DNA of 64,000 bases. Source: Ligaoa zhengdingensis (GTDB taxonomy: Bacteria > Bacillota > Clostridia > Oscillospirales > Ruminococcaceae). The notes beneath the pieces are model-generated. The model saw only the letters and a program-made list of their open reading frames with translations. It made no database searches and had not been told where the DNA came from. Positions within the stretch are counted from its first letter, which is position 1; each line of letters opens with the position of its first letter. The position numbers and the translations under genes were made by a program. The stretch is taken from contig NZ_JACRST010000006.1 in NCBI RefSeq assembly GCF_014384885.1, positions 56,254-120,253 on the forward strand. Reading direction: 5' to 3'. Positions 32,844 through 42,673 of the stretch are shown here, in pieces.

Positions 32844-33452
32844 TTGAGTGCAGAGAAAATCATCCAGAAAATAGAGCAGGACGCCGCCCAGGAGGCGGAT
32901 ACCATCCGCGCGGGCGCGCAGGAAAAAGCCGCCGCCTCGCGGGAGGCCATCCTGGCCGCAGCCCGCGCCAAGGCGGTTGCGATTGCGGAGGCCGCGAAGG
33001 ACGCCTCTGAGGAGGCCCAGCGCCGCCAACTGCTGATCGCCGGCCTGGAGGCCCGCAAGAATACCCTCTCCGCCAAGCGCGCCGTGTTGGACGAGGCCTT
33101 CTCGATGGCGCTGGACCAGCTTTATAACCTGGACCTGGGCAGATGGAAGACGCTGATCGTCCGCATCGTGGCCGAATCGAGCGATACCGGCGACGAAACG
33201 CTGCGCGTGCCCGCTGCGGACCTGCCGCGCTACACCCCCGAATTCATGGCCGAGCTCAACGCGGCGCTGGTCAAACGGGGCAAAAAGGGCGAGCTGACGC
33301 TCGACCCGGTTCCCGCCTCCTTCCGGGGCGGCGTGCAGCTCATCGGTGGCAAGAGCGACGTCAACGGCTCGTTCGAGGCGCTGATCCGCGAGGCGCGCGA
33401 CCGGTATGAACGCGAGGTTTCCACTCTGCTGTTTGAAGCGGAGGTGGGTTGA
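32844..33452 (+). CDS. ntpE: V-type ATPase subunit E (peripheral stalk)
   Basis: A 202-aa protein: an N-terminal Ala/Glu-rich coiled coil (1-110), then the alpha/beta head containing GGVQLIGGKSDVNGSFEALI, a hallmark of subunit E. The start codon is TTG at 32844, chosen because GAGGGGA lies about 6 bases upstream and the encoded MSAEKIIQKIEQDA is the family-type start; no ATG is better placed. It sits between K and C as usual. Confidence 0.93.
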   Translation: MSAEKIIQKIEQDAAQEADTIRAGAQEKAAASREAILAAARAKAVAIAEAAKDASEEAQRRQLLIAGLEARKNTLSAKRAVLDEAFSMALDQLYNLDLGRWKTLIVRIVAESSDTGDETLRVPAADLPRYTPEFMAELNAALVKRGKKGELTLDPVPASFRGGVQLIGGKSDVNGSFEALIREARDRYEREVSTLLFEAEVG

Positions 33453-33453
33453 G

Positions 33454-34434
33454 ATGCCACAGGCAAGCTACCCCTATGCGGTCGGGCGCATCAAGGTGCT
33501 CGAAACCCGCATGCTCGATAAAGCCAAATGGGCGCGGCTGAAGGAGGCCGACTCCTCCGAGGCGCTCCGGCTGCTGGCCGATTCCGGTTATGGCGGCGGC
33601 GCGCAGACAGGGGGCGACGTGGAGCCGCTCATCCGCGCGGAGCTGGAGGCCGCCCGCCAGGTGATCCTGGAGGTGACCCCCAACGAGGGCCTCACCAGCC
33701 TGTTTCTGCTGCGCACCGATGCACACAACCTCAAAACGCTGCTCAAGGCGCGCGTGCTGGGAATCGACTCCGGTGACCTGCTGGCGGCCGGTGGGAGCTT
33801 CCCGCTGGAGACGCTGCAAAAGTGCGTGGCCGAGCGGGACTATTCCGCCCTGCCCGAGGCGTTTTCGCGGGTGCTGCGCCCCATGGAGGAGCAGCTCGCC
33901 CAACGGGTGGATCCGCTGGCGCTGAGCGCCGCGGTGGACCGGGCGGTGTTTGAATACGCGCAGGACGTGCTGCGCGGCCGAAAAAACCGCAATCCGTTCA
34001 TCCGCGAGTATTTTACCGCGCAGATCGATTTCATCAACGTGCAGAGCGCCATCCGCGCCCGCGCGCTGGGGTGGGATACGGATAAGGCGTCGCCGCTGCT
34101 GATTCCGGGCGGCGAGATCGAACGGCGCGACCTGCTGGAAAGCCTGGACGCGCCGGAGGAGCAGCTTCCCCGCAAGCTAGGGCGCGGCGCTTACGGGCGT
34201 GCGATCGCCGCGGCGGTGGAGGACTACCTCCAGACCCACAGCACCCAGGCGCTGGAGCAGCGCATGGACGCGGCGCTGATGGAGCTGGCCCGCCGTTATA
34301 AATACGATTCCTTCGGCATGGGGCCCATCGTGGGCTACCTGCTGGGCCGCGAAGCCGAGGCAAAGGCGCTGCGGGTGTTGTTCGCCGCGAAACGCGCGGG
34401 GATTGACGCCGCCCTGCCCGAGCTTTACGCCTGA
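33454..34434 (+). CDS. ntpC: V-type ATPase subunit C (d-type, AC39)
   Basis: A 326-aa all-helical subunit that caps the K ring and couples it to the D/F rotor. The family start YPYAVGRIKVLETRML is followed by LRTDAHNLKTLLKARVLG and the late LLGREAEAKALRVLFAAKRAG motif. The ATG at 33454 overlaps the end of ntpE (GAGATG); GGAGGTGG is 7-8 bases upstream. Confidence 0.95.
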   Translation: MPQASYPYAVGRIKVLETRMLDKAKWARLKEADSSEALRLLADSGYGGGAQTGGDVEPLIRAELEAARQVILEVTPNEGLTSLFLLRTDAHNLKTLLKARVLGIDSGDLLAAGGSFPLETLQKCVAERDYSALPEAFSRVLRPMEEQLAQRVDPLALSAAVDRAVFEYAQDVLRGRKNRNPFIREYFTAQIDFINVQSAIRARALGWDTDKASPLLIPGGEIERRDLLESLDAPEEQLPRKLGRGAYGRAIAAAVEDYLQTHSTQALEQRMDAALMELARRYKYDSFGMGPIVGYLLGREAEAKALRVLFAAKRAGIDAALPELYA

Positions 34435-34454
34435 CGCGGGAAAGGAGAGTGACC

Positions 34455-34787
34455 ATGGCACAGGAGATTACCATTGCAGCAATCGGCGACCGCGATTCCG
34501 TCATGCTGTTTCATGCGCTGGGCATCCATGCGGTGTATGCCGACGACGCCCAGGGGATTGAAAAAGCGATCCATCAGCTTGCGCACGCGGGCTGCGCCGT
34601 CATTTATATCACCGAACAGGCCGCCGTGCTCGCGCCGGAGGCCATTGAACGGTACAAAACAGAGCCTTTCCCTGCGATCATACCCATCCCCAACCGCTCC
34701 GGTAGCCTGGGGCTTGGTATGCAGGGCATCCGCGCAAACGTGGAGAAGGCCATCGGGGCGGATATCTTATTCGGGGAAGGAAGGTAA
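34455..34787 (+). CDS. ntpG: V-type ATPase subunit F
   Basis: A 110-aa alpha/beta protein of the rotor shaft: EITIAAIGDRDSVMLFHALG, AVIYITEQAA and the C-terminal IRANVEKAIGADIL. It is named ntpG in the E. hirae scheme. ATG 34455 has AAAGGAGA upstream; GTG 34449 in frame is less likely. Confidence 0.93.
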   Translation: MAQEITIAAIGDRDSVMLFHALGIHAVYADDAQGIEKAIHQLAHAGCAVIYITEQAAVLAPEAIERYKTEPFPAIIPIPNRSGSLGLGMQGIRANVEKAIGADILFGEGR

Positions 34788-34796
34788 GGACAGACG

Positions 34797-36605
34797 ATGA
34801 CTGAAGCCAATCGTAAAGCAGAGGCCGGACAGATCGTGGGGACCATCGCCAAGGTGGCTGGCCCCCTGATTGTCGCCACAGGCATGGCGGACGTACAGAT
34901 GTACGACGTGGTGCGCGTGAGCGAAAAACGTCTGATCGGCGAAATTATAGAATTGAGAGGCGACCGCGCGTCCATTCAGGTGTATGAGGAGACGGCGGGC
35001 CTCGGCCCAGGCGAACCGGTTTATTCCACCGGCGAACCGCTCTCGGTGGAACTGGCCCCCGGCCTGATCGAGAGCATCTTCGACGGCATCCAGCGCCCGC
35101 TCGAGGTGATCTACGAGCAGGAGGGCGACCGCATCACCCGCGGGGTGGACGTGCCCAAGCTGGACCGCAAGAAAAAATGGGAGTTTGTCCCGGTCGCCCA
35201 GGTGGGCGACGCGCTGAGCGGCGGCGACGTGCTCGGCACCGTGCAGGAGACCCCGGCCGTGGTGCAGAAAATCATGCTGCCCCCCACCCTCTCCGGCACT
35301 GTGGAATGGATTTACAAGGGCGAGGCGACCATCGAGGAGCCGATCGCCAAGATCAAAAAAGCGGACGGGACGGTCGTGGAGGTCCCCATGCTGCAGCGCT
35401 GGCCGGTCCGCCGTCCGCGCCCCTACCGCGAAAAGATCGCACCCAGCGAGCCGATGATCACAGGGCAGCGGGTCATCGACACCCTGTTCCCCATCGCCAA
35501 GGGCGGCGTCGCCGCGGTGCCCGGTCCGTTCGGTTCGGGCAAGACGGTGGTGCAGCACCAGCTCGCCAAGTGGGCCGATGCGGACATTATCGTTTACGTG
35601 GGCTGCGGCGAGCGCGGCAACGAAATGACCGACGTGCTCATGGAATTCCCGGAGCTGAAAGACCCGCGCACCGGCCTGCCGCTGATGAAGCGCACCGTGC
35701 TGATCGCCAACACCTCCGACATGCCGGTGGCAGCGCGCGAGGCGTCCATCTACACCGGAATCACCATCGCGGAATACTTCCGCGACATGGGTTATAAAGT
35801 GGCCATCATGGCCGATTCCACCTCCCGCTGGGCCGAGGCCCTGCGCGAGATGTCCGGCCGTTTGGAGGAGATGCCCGGCGAGGAGGGTTACCCCGCTTAC
35901 CTGTCCTCCCGCTTGGCCGAGTTCTACGAGCGCGCGGGCTATGTCCACTGCATCGGGGCGGACGGCCGCACCGGCGCCATCTCCGCCATCGGCGCCGTGT
36001 CGCCCCCGGGCGGCGACACCTCCGAGCCGGTTTCGCAGGGCACCCTGCGCATCGTCAAGGTGTTCTGGGGCCTGTCGGCGAGTCTCGCCTACAAGCGCCA
36101 CTTCCCCGCCATCGACTGGCTGCAGAGCTACTCGCTCTATCATGATAAAATCGACGACTACTTCAGCAAGCATGTCGCATCCGACTGGACCGAGCTGGTG
36201 GGCAAGACGATGCAGGTCCTCCAGGAGGAATCCGAGCTGGAGGAGATCGTCCGCCTGGTCGGCGTGGACGCGCTGGGCTACAAGGACCGCCTGACGCTGG
36301 AGTGCGCGCGCTCCATCCGCGAGGACTACCTGCACCAGAACGCCTTCCACGAGGTGGACACCTACACCTCGCCCGAAAAGCAGCACGGGATGCTCAGCAC
36401 CATCCTCACCTGGTACCAGAAGGGCCTGGACGCGCTGGACGCGGACGTTCCGTTCTCGCGCGTCGCGGGCATGAAGATTCTCGAACAGATCGGCCGCATG
36501 AAGTACATCCCCGAGGCCGACTTCCCGCAGAGGCTGGCGGAGATCCGCAGCCAGCTCGACGCGGAATACATCGCACTGACGGAAGGGGGCAGCCTCGATG
36601 CGTAA
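34797..36605 (+). CDS. ntpA: V-type ATPase catalytic subunit A
   Basis: A 602-aa catalytic subunit that hydrolyses ATP in the V1 head. Beta-barrel start (IVGTIAKVAGPLIVATG), the A-type bulge (about 110-190), Walker A GPFGSGKTVV near residues 242-251, the ARGERGNE-like GCGERGNEMTDVL arm, Walker B region IMADSTSRWAEALRE, and SPPGGDTSEPV. Full length. It ends inside the start of ntpB (8-base overlap). Confidence 0.98.
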   Translation: MTEANRKAEAGQIVGTIAKVAGPLIVATGMADVQMYDVVRVSEKRLIGEIIELRGDRASIQVYEETAGLGPGEPVYSTGEPLSVELAPGLIESIFDGIQRPLEVIYEQEGDRITRGVDVPKLDRKKKWEFVPVAQVGDALSGGDVLGTVQETPAVVQKIMLPPTLSGTVEWIYKGEATIEEPIAKIKKADGTVVEVPMLQRWPVRRPRPYREKIAPSEPMITGQRVIDTLFPIAKGGVAAVPGPFGSGKTVVQHQLAKWADADIIVYVGCGERGNEMTDVLMEFPELKDPRTGLPLMKRTVLIANTSDMPVAAREASIYTGITIAEYFRDMGYKVAIMADSTSRWAEALREMSGRLEEMPGEEGYPAYLSSRLAEFYERAGYVHCIGADGRTGAISAIGAVSPPGGDTSEPVSQGTLRIVKVFWGLSASLAYKRHFPAIDWLQSYSLYHDKIDDYFSKHVASDWTELVGKTMQVLQEESELEEIVRLVGVDALGYKDRLTLECARSIREDYLHQNAFHEVDTYTSPEKQHGMLSTILTWYQKGLDALDADVPFSRVAGMKILEQIGRMKYIPEADFPQRLAEIRSQLDAEYIALTEGGSLDA

Positions 36606-37986
36606 AGAATACAAGACCATCCGCGAGGTGGTCGGTCCCCTGATGCTGGTGGAGGGCGTGGAAGGGGTCAAATACGACGAACTGGTGGAGATCGAGCAGG
36701 CCAATGGCGAGCTGCGGCTCGGCAAGGTGCTGGAGATCAACCAGGATAAGGCGATGGTCCAGCTCTTCGAGGGCTCGCAGGGCCTGCGCATCGCCGACTC
36801 GAAGGCGCGCTTCCTCGGCCACGGCATCCAGCTCGCGGTGAGCGGCGACATGCTCGGCCGCGTGTTCGACGGCATGGGCCGCCCGATCGACAACGGGCCG
36901 GCCATCATCCCCGAGAAACACCTCGACATCAACGGCTCGCCGATGAACCCGGCGGCCCGCGACTACCCCGCTGAGTTCATCCAGACCGGCGTTTCGGCCA
37001 TCGACGGCCTCAACACCCTGGTGCGCGGCCAAAAGCTGCCGGTGTTCTCCGGCTCCGGCCTGCCCCACGCCCAGCTTGCGGCGCAGATCGCCCGCCAGGC
37101 GAAGGTGCGCGGCTCCAACGAGCCGTTCGCCGTGGTGTTCGCCGCCATCGGCATCACCTTTGAGGAGGCGGATTTCTTCATCAGCGACTTTCGCCGCACC
37201 GGCGCGATTGAGCGCGCGGTTCTGTTCATGAACCTCGCCAACGACCCCGCCGTCGAGCGCATCTCCACCCCGCGCATGGCCATCACCTGCGCGGAATACC
37301 TCGCTTACGAGCTGGGGATGCACGTGCTGGTCATCCTCACCGACATCACCAACTACGCCGAGGCGCTGCGCGAGGTTTCGGCCGCGCGCAAGGAGGTTCC
37401 CGGCCGCCGCGGCTACCCCGGCTACCTCTACACCGACCTCGCGTCGCTGTACGAGCGCGCGGGCCGCATCAAGGGCAAACCCGGCTCGATCACCCAGATT
37501 CCGATCCTGTCGATGCCCGAGGACGACAAGACCCACCCGATCCCCGACCTGACCGGCTACATCACCGAGGGCCAGATCATGCTTTCGCGCGAGCTGCTGC
37601 GCAAGGGCGTCACTCCGCCCATCGACGTGCTGCCCTCGCTGTCGCGTTTGAAGGACAAAGGCATCGGCAAGGGCAAGACCCGCGAGGACCACGCGGACAC
37701 CATGAACCAGCTCTTCTCGGCTTACGCGCGCGGCAAAGACGCGAAGGAGCTGGCGGTCATTCTGGGCGAGGCCGCCCTTTCGGACACCGATAAGATGTAC
37801 GCGAAGTTTGCCACCGAGTTCGAGCGCCGTTATGTCTCGCAGGGCTACGACACCAACCGCAGCATCGAGGAGACCCTCCAGATCGGCTGGGATCTGCTCT
37901 CAATCCTGCCGCGCTCCGAGCTCAAGCGCATCCGCGACGAATATCTCGACAAATACCTCCCCACACGTCCGGCGGAGGAGGTGTAG
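36598..37986 (+). CDS. ntpB: V-type ATPase regulatory subunit B
   Basis: A 462-aa non-catalytic nucleotide-binding partner of A. It has no intact Walker A (GLNTLVRGQKLPVFSGSGLPH in its place, as normal for B), with DITNYAEALREVSAARKEVPGRRGYPGYLYTDLA and EGQIMLSRELLRKGVTPPIDVLPSLSRL. GGGGG upstream of the ATG lies within ntpA. Four bases separate its stop from ntpD. Confidence 0.98.
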   Translation: MRKEYKTIREVVGPLMLVEGVEGVKYDELVEIEQANGELRLGKVLEINQDKAMVQLFEGSQGLRIADSKARFLGHGIQLAVSGDMLGRVFDGMGRPIDNGPAIIPEKHLDINGSPMNPAARDYPAEFIQTGVSAIDGLNTLVRGQKLPVFSGSGLPHAQLAAQIARQAKVRGSNEPFAVVFAAIGITFEEADFFISDFRRTGAIERAVLFMNLANDPAVERISTPRMAITCAEYLAYELGMHVLVILTDITNYAEALREVSAARKEVPGRRGYPGYLYTDLASLYERAGRIKGKPGSITQIPILSMPEDDKTHPIPDLTGYITEGQIMLSRELLRKGVTPPIDVLPSLSRLKDKGIGKGKTREDHADTMNQLFSAYARGKDAKELAVILGEAALSDTDKMYAKFATEFERRYVSQGYDTNRSIEETLQIGWDLLSILPRSELKRIRDEYLDKYLPTRPAEEV

Positions 37987-37989
37987 CGG

Positions 37990-38622
37990 ATGGCACAGCG
38001 TGTAAACCCGACGCGCATGGAGCTGACCCGCCTGAAAAAGCGGCTCAAAACTGCTGTGCGCGGCCATAAGCTGCTCAAGGATAAGCGCGACGAGATGGTG
38101 CGCCAGTTCATGGTATACATCCGGCGCGACAAAGAGCTGCGCGAACAGGTGGAAGCCGCACTGGGCGCCGCTATGGGGCGGTTCGCAATCGCTGGGGCGC
38201 GCATGGGCGAGGAGACCCTGGCCGAGGCGCTGCTCTACCCCGCCCGCGAGGCGCGGGTGACCACCGGCAAGCGCAACATCATGAGCGTGGACGTTCCCAC
38301 CATCCGACAGGTGAATACCGACGAGCCGGCCGACCTGCCCTACGGCTTCGCCTTCACCTCCAGCGAGCTGGACGGCGCGGTGCTCGACCTGACGGCGGTG
38401 CTGCCCCGTTTGATCGAGCTGGCCGAGGTGGAAAAAACCTGCAACATGCTGGCGGACGAGATCGAAAAGACCCGCCGCCGCGTCAATGCGCTCGAGCACG
38501 TCATGATCCCCGAGATGGAGGAGACCATCCGCTTCATCACCATGAAGCTGGAGGAAAATGAGCGCGGCAACCTCAACCGCCTGATGAAAGTAAAAGAAAT
38601 GATGATGGCGGAACAGGCGTAA
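37990..38622 (+). CDS. ntpD: V-type ATPase subunit D (central rotor)
   Basis: A 210-aa protein that forms the rotating coiled-coil shaft: MAQRVNPTRMELTRLKKRLKTA start, long N-terminal helix, and the C-terminal helix with KTRRRVNALEHVMIPEMEETIRFI. Last gene of the operon; nothing like ntpH/J follows. Confidence 0.97.
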   Translation: MAQRVNPTRMELTRLKKRLKTAVRGHKLLKDKRDEMVRQFMVYIRRDKELREQVEAALGAAMGRFAIAGARMGEETLAEALLYPAREARVTTGKRNIMSVDVPTIRQVNTDEPADLPYGFAFTSSELDGAVLDLTAVLPRLIELAEVEKTCNMLADEIEKTRRRVNALEHVMIPEMEETIRFITMKLEENERGNLNRLMKVKEMMMAEQA

Positions 38623-38639
38623 CATAAAACTACATCCCA

Positions 38640-38676
38640 TGGGGCGCGGAATTTGCTTTCGCGCCCCACTTTTTTT
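38640..38676 (+). terminator. Terminator of the V-ATPase operon
   Basis: TGGGGCGCG (38640-38648) pairs with CGCGCCCCA (38660-38668), then C and T7. Confidence 0.93.
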
Positions 38677-38731
38677 GTTGTGGCCAGCCGCACAAAAAGC
38701 CCTGTTTTCGCTGAAAATCCCCTTTTTCCGC

Positions 38732-38760
38732 TGGATTTCGAGCTCCTCAGCCTGTATAAT
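38732..38760 (+). promoter_or_regulatory. Probable promoter of the dynamin-like gene pair
   Basis: A perfect TATAAT at 38755-38760, 17 bases after TGGATT (38732-38737, about 3/6). It lies after the V-ATPase terminator and about 50 bp before the first GTPase gene, so the pair is an independent transcript. Confidence 0.55.
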
Positions 38761-38811
38761 AGAAGTTGGTAATCGTTTCCGCAAATCCGGGGAAAGGAGA
38801 ATGCACACAGG

Positions 38812-40386
38812 ATGGATAATCTGTCCGACCGCATGGTCCGTTTAAAACAGCTCTATGAAAAATACGGGCTTTCCGCGCAGCCGCTTGAGGACGATCTGCG
38901 GCAATTGGAGAGCTTTCGCATCGTCGTGCCCGTGCTCGGCTCGTTCAACACCGGAAAGAGCGCCCTGCTCAACGCGCTGCTGGGGCGGGCGGTGCTGCCC
39001 ACCGGCATCACCGCCGAGCGCTCGGTTCCCACCGAGATCGTCGCCGGGGACGACCTCTTGACTATCTACCGGGAGGACACCGCCGAATTCGCGGAGCTCT
39101 CTGCCCTGCGCTCCGGCGCGCTCGACCCGGAAGGGATTGAACGGCTGCGCCTGGAGTGCGACTGCGAACTGCTGCGCCGCTTCCCCGACGTGATGCTGGT
39201 CGATTTGCCCGGGCTGGATTCGGGCATCGAGGCCAATGAGATCGCCACACGCCGCTATCTGGCGCGGAGCCAGGCATACCTGCTGGTGTTCAGCGCCGAC
39301 GAGCCGGTAATCAAGCAGAGCCTGACCGACTTCCTCTCGGAACTGCGGCTGTATGAACGGCCGGTGTTTGCGGTGCTCACCAAATGTGACAAGGTGCTGC
39401 CTCAAACCAGTGAGCAGGCCCGGCTGTATCTGCAAAAGAGCCTGGCGTCGCAGTTGGTGCTGCCCGACGTGGAGGTCTACCGCATCCAGGCGGGGCCTCA
39501 GCCGGATGTGCAGCCGGTGGCACAGTTGCTCGTCCGCTTGCAGCGCTGCGCCGAGGAGCTGCGCAGTCAGGAATTCTCCGGCCGCCTGCGGCGCGCGGCG
39601 CGCTCCGCCGAGGGTTATCTGGAAATGCGCCTGCTCGACCGCACACTGACCACCTCCGAGTTGGAGGGGCGCATCGGGCGGATACAGGACGGCATGGAGC
39701 GGCTGTTCGAGGCGCTCGACCAAAATGCGGCGCACTTTTCTGGCCTGCTCGAACAAAGCGAGATGGCCGCCAAAATTTATCTGCGTGAGGGGATGCTGGA
39801 GCTCTCCCCGATCATCGAAGCCGCCCTTGCGGCCGGGGAAAGCCCTCAGGCCCAGGTGGACGGCATCCTGCGCGAACTGCTCACCGCGACAGTGCACAGC
39901 GAGATCGACCCGGTGTTGCAGCGCTACGGGAAAAGTATGCGTGAACTGCTCGCCCTGCACCAGCAGGCGGAACCGGAACACACGGTTTCGCGCCCCCCGG
40001 CCGAGCTGCCCGCAGTTGCCACAGTGGAGACCGTGCTGCGCCACTTCACGGGGAGCGCCGAGGTATTCGACCAGCTCTTTTCCTCTCAATCGCGCTTTTC
40101 CCTCAAGCTGGCGGCGCTGCGCAAGCGCTTGGTGCCCATCGTGCAGGGCCAGGTGTTGCCCGAACTCGAACGGTTGGTGGACACCTGTATTGCAGAATCG
40201 GTGGCGGAATACTCCGAACAGTACCTCTCCCAGGTATCCGCCCCTGCGCTGGAGGAGCTCGCCTTCCGCCGCAACGCACTGGAGGATCTGCGGCGGGAAA
40301 AGCTCTCGGGCGAACAGGCGATGCGCCACTCGATCGGCGAGCTGCAAGCCGACCTGGCTTTGGTGCGAGAACTCAGCCGCAGTTGA
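38812..40386 (+). CDS. Dynamin-family GTPase 1
   Basis: A 524-aa protein. The GTPase domain (about 35-240) has G1 GSFNTGKS (43-50), G2 Thr in ERSVPTEI, G3 DLPGL and G4 TKCD. The rest is long helical sequence of the dynamin stalk type with no clear TM or signal. Bacterial dynamin-like proteins remodel membranes and often occur as unequal pairs; this one is followed 33 bp later by a second, larger GTPase. Possible roles (membrane surveillance, phage or stress protection, fission) cannot be told apart from sequence. The start has only a distant AGGAG (12 bases). Confidence 0.85.
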   Translation: MDNLSDRMVRLKQLYEKYGLSAQPLEDDLRQLESFRIVVPVLGSFNTGKSALLNALLGRAVLPTGITAERSVPTEIVAGDDLLTIYREDTAEFAELSALRSGALDPEGIERLRLECDCELLRRFPDVMLVDLPGLDSGIEANEIATRRYLARSQAYLLVFSADEPVIKQSLTDFLSELRLYERPVFAVLTKCDKVLPQTSEQARLYLQKSLASQLVLPDVEVYRIQAGPQPDVQPVAQLLVRLQRCAEELRSQEFSGRLRRAARSAEGYLEMRLLDRTLTTSELEGRIGRIQDGMERLFEALDQNAAHFSGLLEQSEMAAKIYLREGMLELSPIIEAALAAGESPQAQVDGILRELLTATVHSEIDPVLQRYGKSMRELLALHQQAEPEHTVSRPPAELPAVATVETVLRHFTGSAEVFDQLFSSQSRFSLKLAALRKRLVPIVQGQVLPELERLVDTCIAESVAEYSEQYLSQVSAPALEELAFRRNALEDLRREKLSGEQAMRHSIGELQADLALVRELSRS

Positions 40387-40419
40387 CCCGCTGCGATCGG
40401 ATAAGAAAGGAGCCTGCCG

Positions 40420-42534
40420 ATGCTCAATCAAAATGAAGCCCAAAACAGAAAGCTGGAAGCCTTCTCAGAGCTGCTCGATCAGGTCTGCCGCGGGCTGGGC
40501 CCTTATGCCCAATACATCAACCTCACGCCGCTCACCGAGCTTCGGGAGGCGTTCGACCGCAAGACCGACGACTTCTTTCGCAGCGGACGGAAGTTTAACC
40601 TCGCGGTGATCGGCCAGGTGAAGTCGGGGAAATCCTCCTTTTTGAACGCTCTGCTGTTCGGCGGGCGGGATGTGCTCCCGCTGGACTGCACCCCCAAAAC
40701 AATGGCGTTGACGCGGGTGGAATATTCACCGCAGACGCGCATGACGGTGGAATACTACGCCCCGGACGACTGGGCGGCACTCGAGAAGCTCGCGGCCTCG
40801 GCGCTGGAGAGCGACCGGGCCCGCGCCGCACGTGAAACCATCCGGATGGCCTACGCATCGGGCGTGGACGTGGCGCGCTGCCTCGCCGCAGGTGAAGAAA
40901 CCTTCCGCTTCGACTCCTACAGCGGCCTGATGGAACGGCTGGACGATTATGTTGGGGAACAGGGCCGCTTTACCGCGCTGGTGAAGTGCGTCACCCTCGG
41001 GCTGGACGAGCCCGCCCTGAAGGGCGTCTCGGTCATCGATACGCCCGGCCTCAACGACCCCATCCCATCGCGCACTGAGCGCACCCGCGCGTTTATTGAA
41101 ACCTGTGACGCGGCCTTCTTTTTGAGCCGCGCCAGCTACTTTCTCGACCAAAATGACATCGCGCTGCTGACCGAACAGCTCCCACAGAAGGGGGTCCGGC
41201 GGCTGGCGTTGATCGCAAGCCAGTACGACAGCGCCCTGATGGATGTGATCGCCGATTGCTCCAATCTGGCGGAGGCCGAACATCTGGTGAAGGATTCCCT
41301 GCGGCGGCGCGCACAGAGCCAAATCGAGGCTGCCCTGCCCCGCGTTGCGCAGGGAGAAACCGGGCGCCTGCTGGCGGATGTGCTGGATTCCTGCCGCCAT
41401 CCGGTGTTCCTCTCGGTTTTGGCGCACCGCATGGCACAAAAGGCGCCCCCAGAGTGGACCGAACAGGAAAACCGCGTCAACCGCCTGCTCTGCCTGCACG
41501 GCCAGCTCTCGGCGGAAGAACTCGGTGCTATCGGCAACTTTGAGGAAATCCAAGCCATCTTCCGCGAGTGGAACGAACAGAGGGAGGAAACGCTGCGACA
41601 AAAAGCGGAGGAGTTTACAGCCATTGCGCGCTGCGACCTGACACAGCGGCTCCGCAGGCTGCAGTCCTCCGCGCAAAAGGCGCTCAACTACCTTGTGGAA
41701 GTCAAAAAGCCGGAACTGATCGGTAAGATGCGAGAGGCTGTGGATCGCTCCCAGCAGGCGTCCGACGCGTCTCAGGCGCTGTTTCACGATTTTCTCGCCC
41801 CGCTGGACGACCGGCTGAACCGGGCATACAAGGCGCTGGGCAAACTGCCATCCCATCTGCCTGCACCGGTAAAAAAGAGCGGTTTGGAGCTGCGCGGCCG
41901 CACCGAGGGGGCTGGTTCCGCCAAAGCTGCTTATCCCTGGGGCGGGAAGCACTCCACCTATGAATTGGAACAGATCGCATACGACTATCTGGACGCGGCG
42001 GAGACCCTCGAGGCGGTGCGCCTGTTGACGGAAGGAGCGATACAGGCGCACATCTTTGTCTTCACTCCCTTTGAAAATACCGCCGCCCTGCAAAACCGCT
42101 TGTTGCTGTTCGGCGCACATCTCTGGGAACAATACGGCTATCCACCCAACCCCGACCGGCTGCAAAGCATTGTGCGGCAAGCTGCGGCCCTGATCGCTGT
42201 ACCGCGCCCCGAGTACGACTATTCCGTCCAGGCCGCCGCCTTTGAACAGCAGTTTCCCGGCCAGGTCCGCAACGAGCAGCGCCAGGCCGAGCTGGAACAG
42301 GCAGCGTCCCGCCTGCTCGTGGAGCTTTCGGAGGACGCCGCAGTGCAGCTCCAAAAGAATGGTGAACTTTTTGTGCATAACGTCCAGCGGGCACAGGGGC
42401 GTCTGATCTCCCTCCTGCTGGAGAATACGAATGAGGAGCGATCCGAGCTGATGCGCGACATCGCGCATCTGGAAAAGGTGATCGGCCTGTATCGGGAGTT
42501 TCTTGATACCCTCAACCGTTATCTGACAAAATAA
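40420..42534 (+). CDS. Dynamin-family GTPase 2
   Basis: A 704-aa protein with G1 GQVKSGKSSFLN (from residue 65), G2 Thr in CTPKTMALTRVEY, G3 DTPGLNDP, and a poorly conserved G4 (ASQYDS) that may be degenerate. Long amphipathic helices follow, including a probable membrane-touching region near AYPWGGKHSTYELEQ and a C-terminal coiled coil. It shares overall plan but little sequence with GTPase 1. AAAGGAGCC lies 9 bases upstream of the ATG. It ends 2 bases before a strong terminator. Confidence 0.85.
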   Translation: MLNQNEAQNRKLEAFSELLDQVCRGLGPYAQYINLTPLTELREAFDRKTDDFFRSGRKFNLAVIGQVKSGKSSFLNALLFGGRDVLPLDCTPKTMALTRVEYSPQTRMTVEYYAPDDWAALEKLAASALESDRARAARETIRMAYASGVDVARCLAAGEETFRFDSYSGLMERLDDYVGEQGRFTALVKCVTLGLDEPALKGVSVIDTPGLNDPIPSRTERTRAFIETCDAAFFLSRASYFLDQNDIALLTEQLPQKGVRRLALIASQYDSALMDVIADCSNLAEAEHLVKDSLRRRAQSQIEAALPRVAQGETGRLLADVLDSCRHPVFLSVLAHRMAQKAPPEWTEQENRVNRLLCLHGQLSAEELGAIGNFEEIQAIFREWNEQREETLRQKAEEFTAIARCDLTQRLRRLQSSAQKALNYLVEVKKPELIGKMREAVDRSQQASDASQALFHDFLAPLDDRLNRAYKALGKLPSHLPAPVKKSGLELRGRTEGAGSAKAAYPWGGKHSTYELEQIAYDYLDAAETLEAVRLLTEGAIQAHIFVFTPFENTAALQNRLLLFGAHLWEQYGYPPNPDRLQSIVRQAAALIAVPRPEYDYSVQAAAFEQQFPGQVRNEQRQAELEQAASRLLVELSEDAAVQLQKNGELFVHNVQRAQGRLISLLLENTNEERSELMRDIAHLEKVIGLYREFLDTLNRYLTK

Positions 42535-42536
42535 AG

Positions 42537-42572
42537 AGCGGCCGGAAACAGAAAATTCTGTTTCCGGCCGCT
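42537..42572 (+). terminator. Terminator of the dynamin pair
   Basis: A perfect 17-bp stem (AGCGGCCGGAAACAGAA with its complement) with a tiny centre, then TTTAC. Confidence 0.92.
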
Positions 42573-42673
42573 TTACTGATTGGAAGGACCGGGGCCATCC
42601 TCATTCAGCCGATGGCAGCAAGCCCAGATTGGCTCGCAGCAGGATATTGCTTGCGTTACAACGATTGGGCAAT

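Noticed and set aside
34767..36932. 721-aa minus-strand frame over ntpA
   Set aside because: Opposite a clearly real, conserved ATPase gene.
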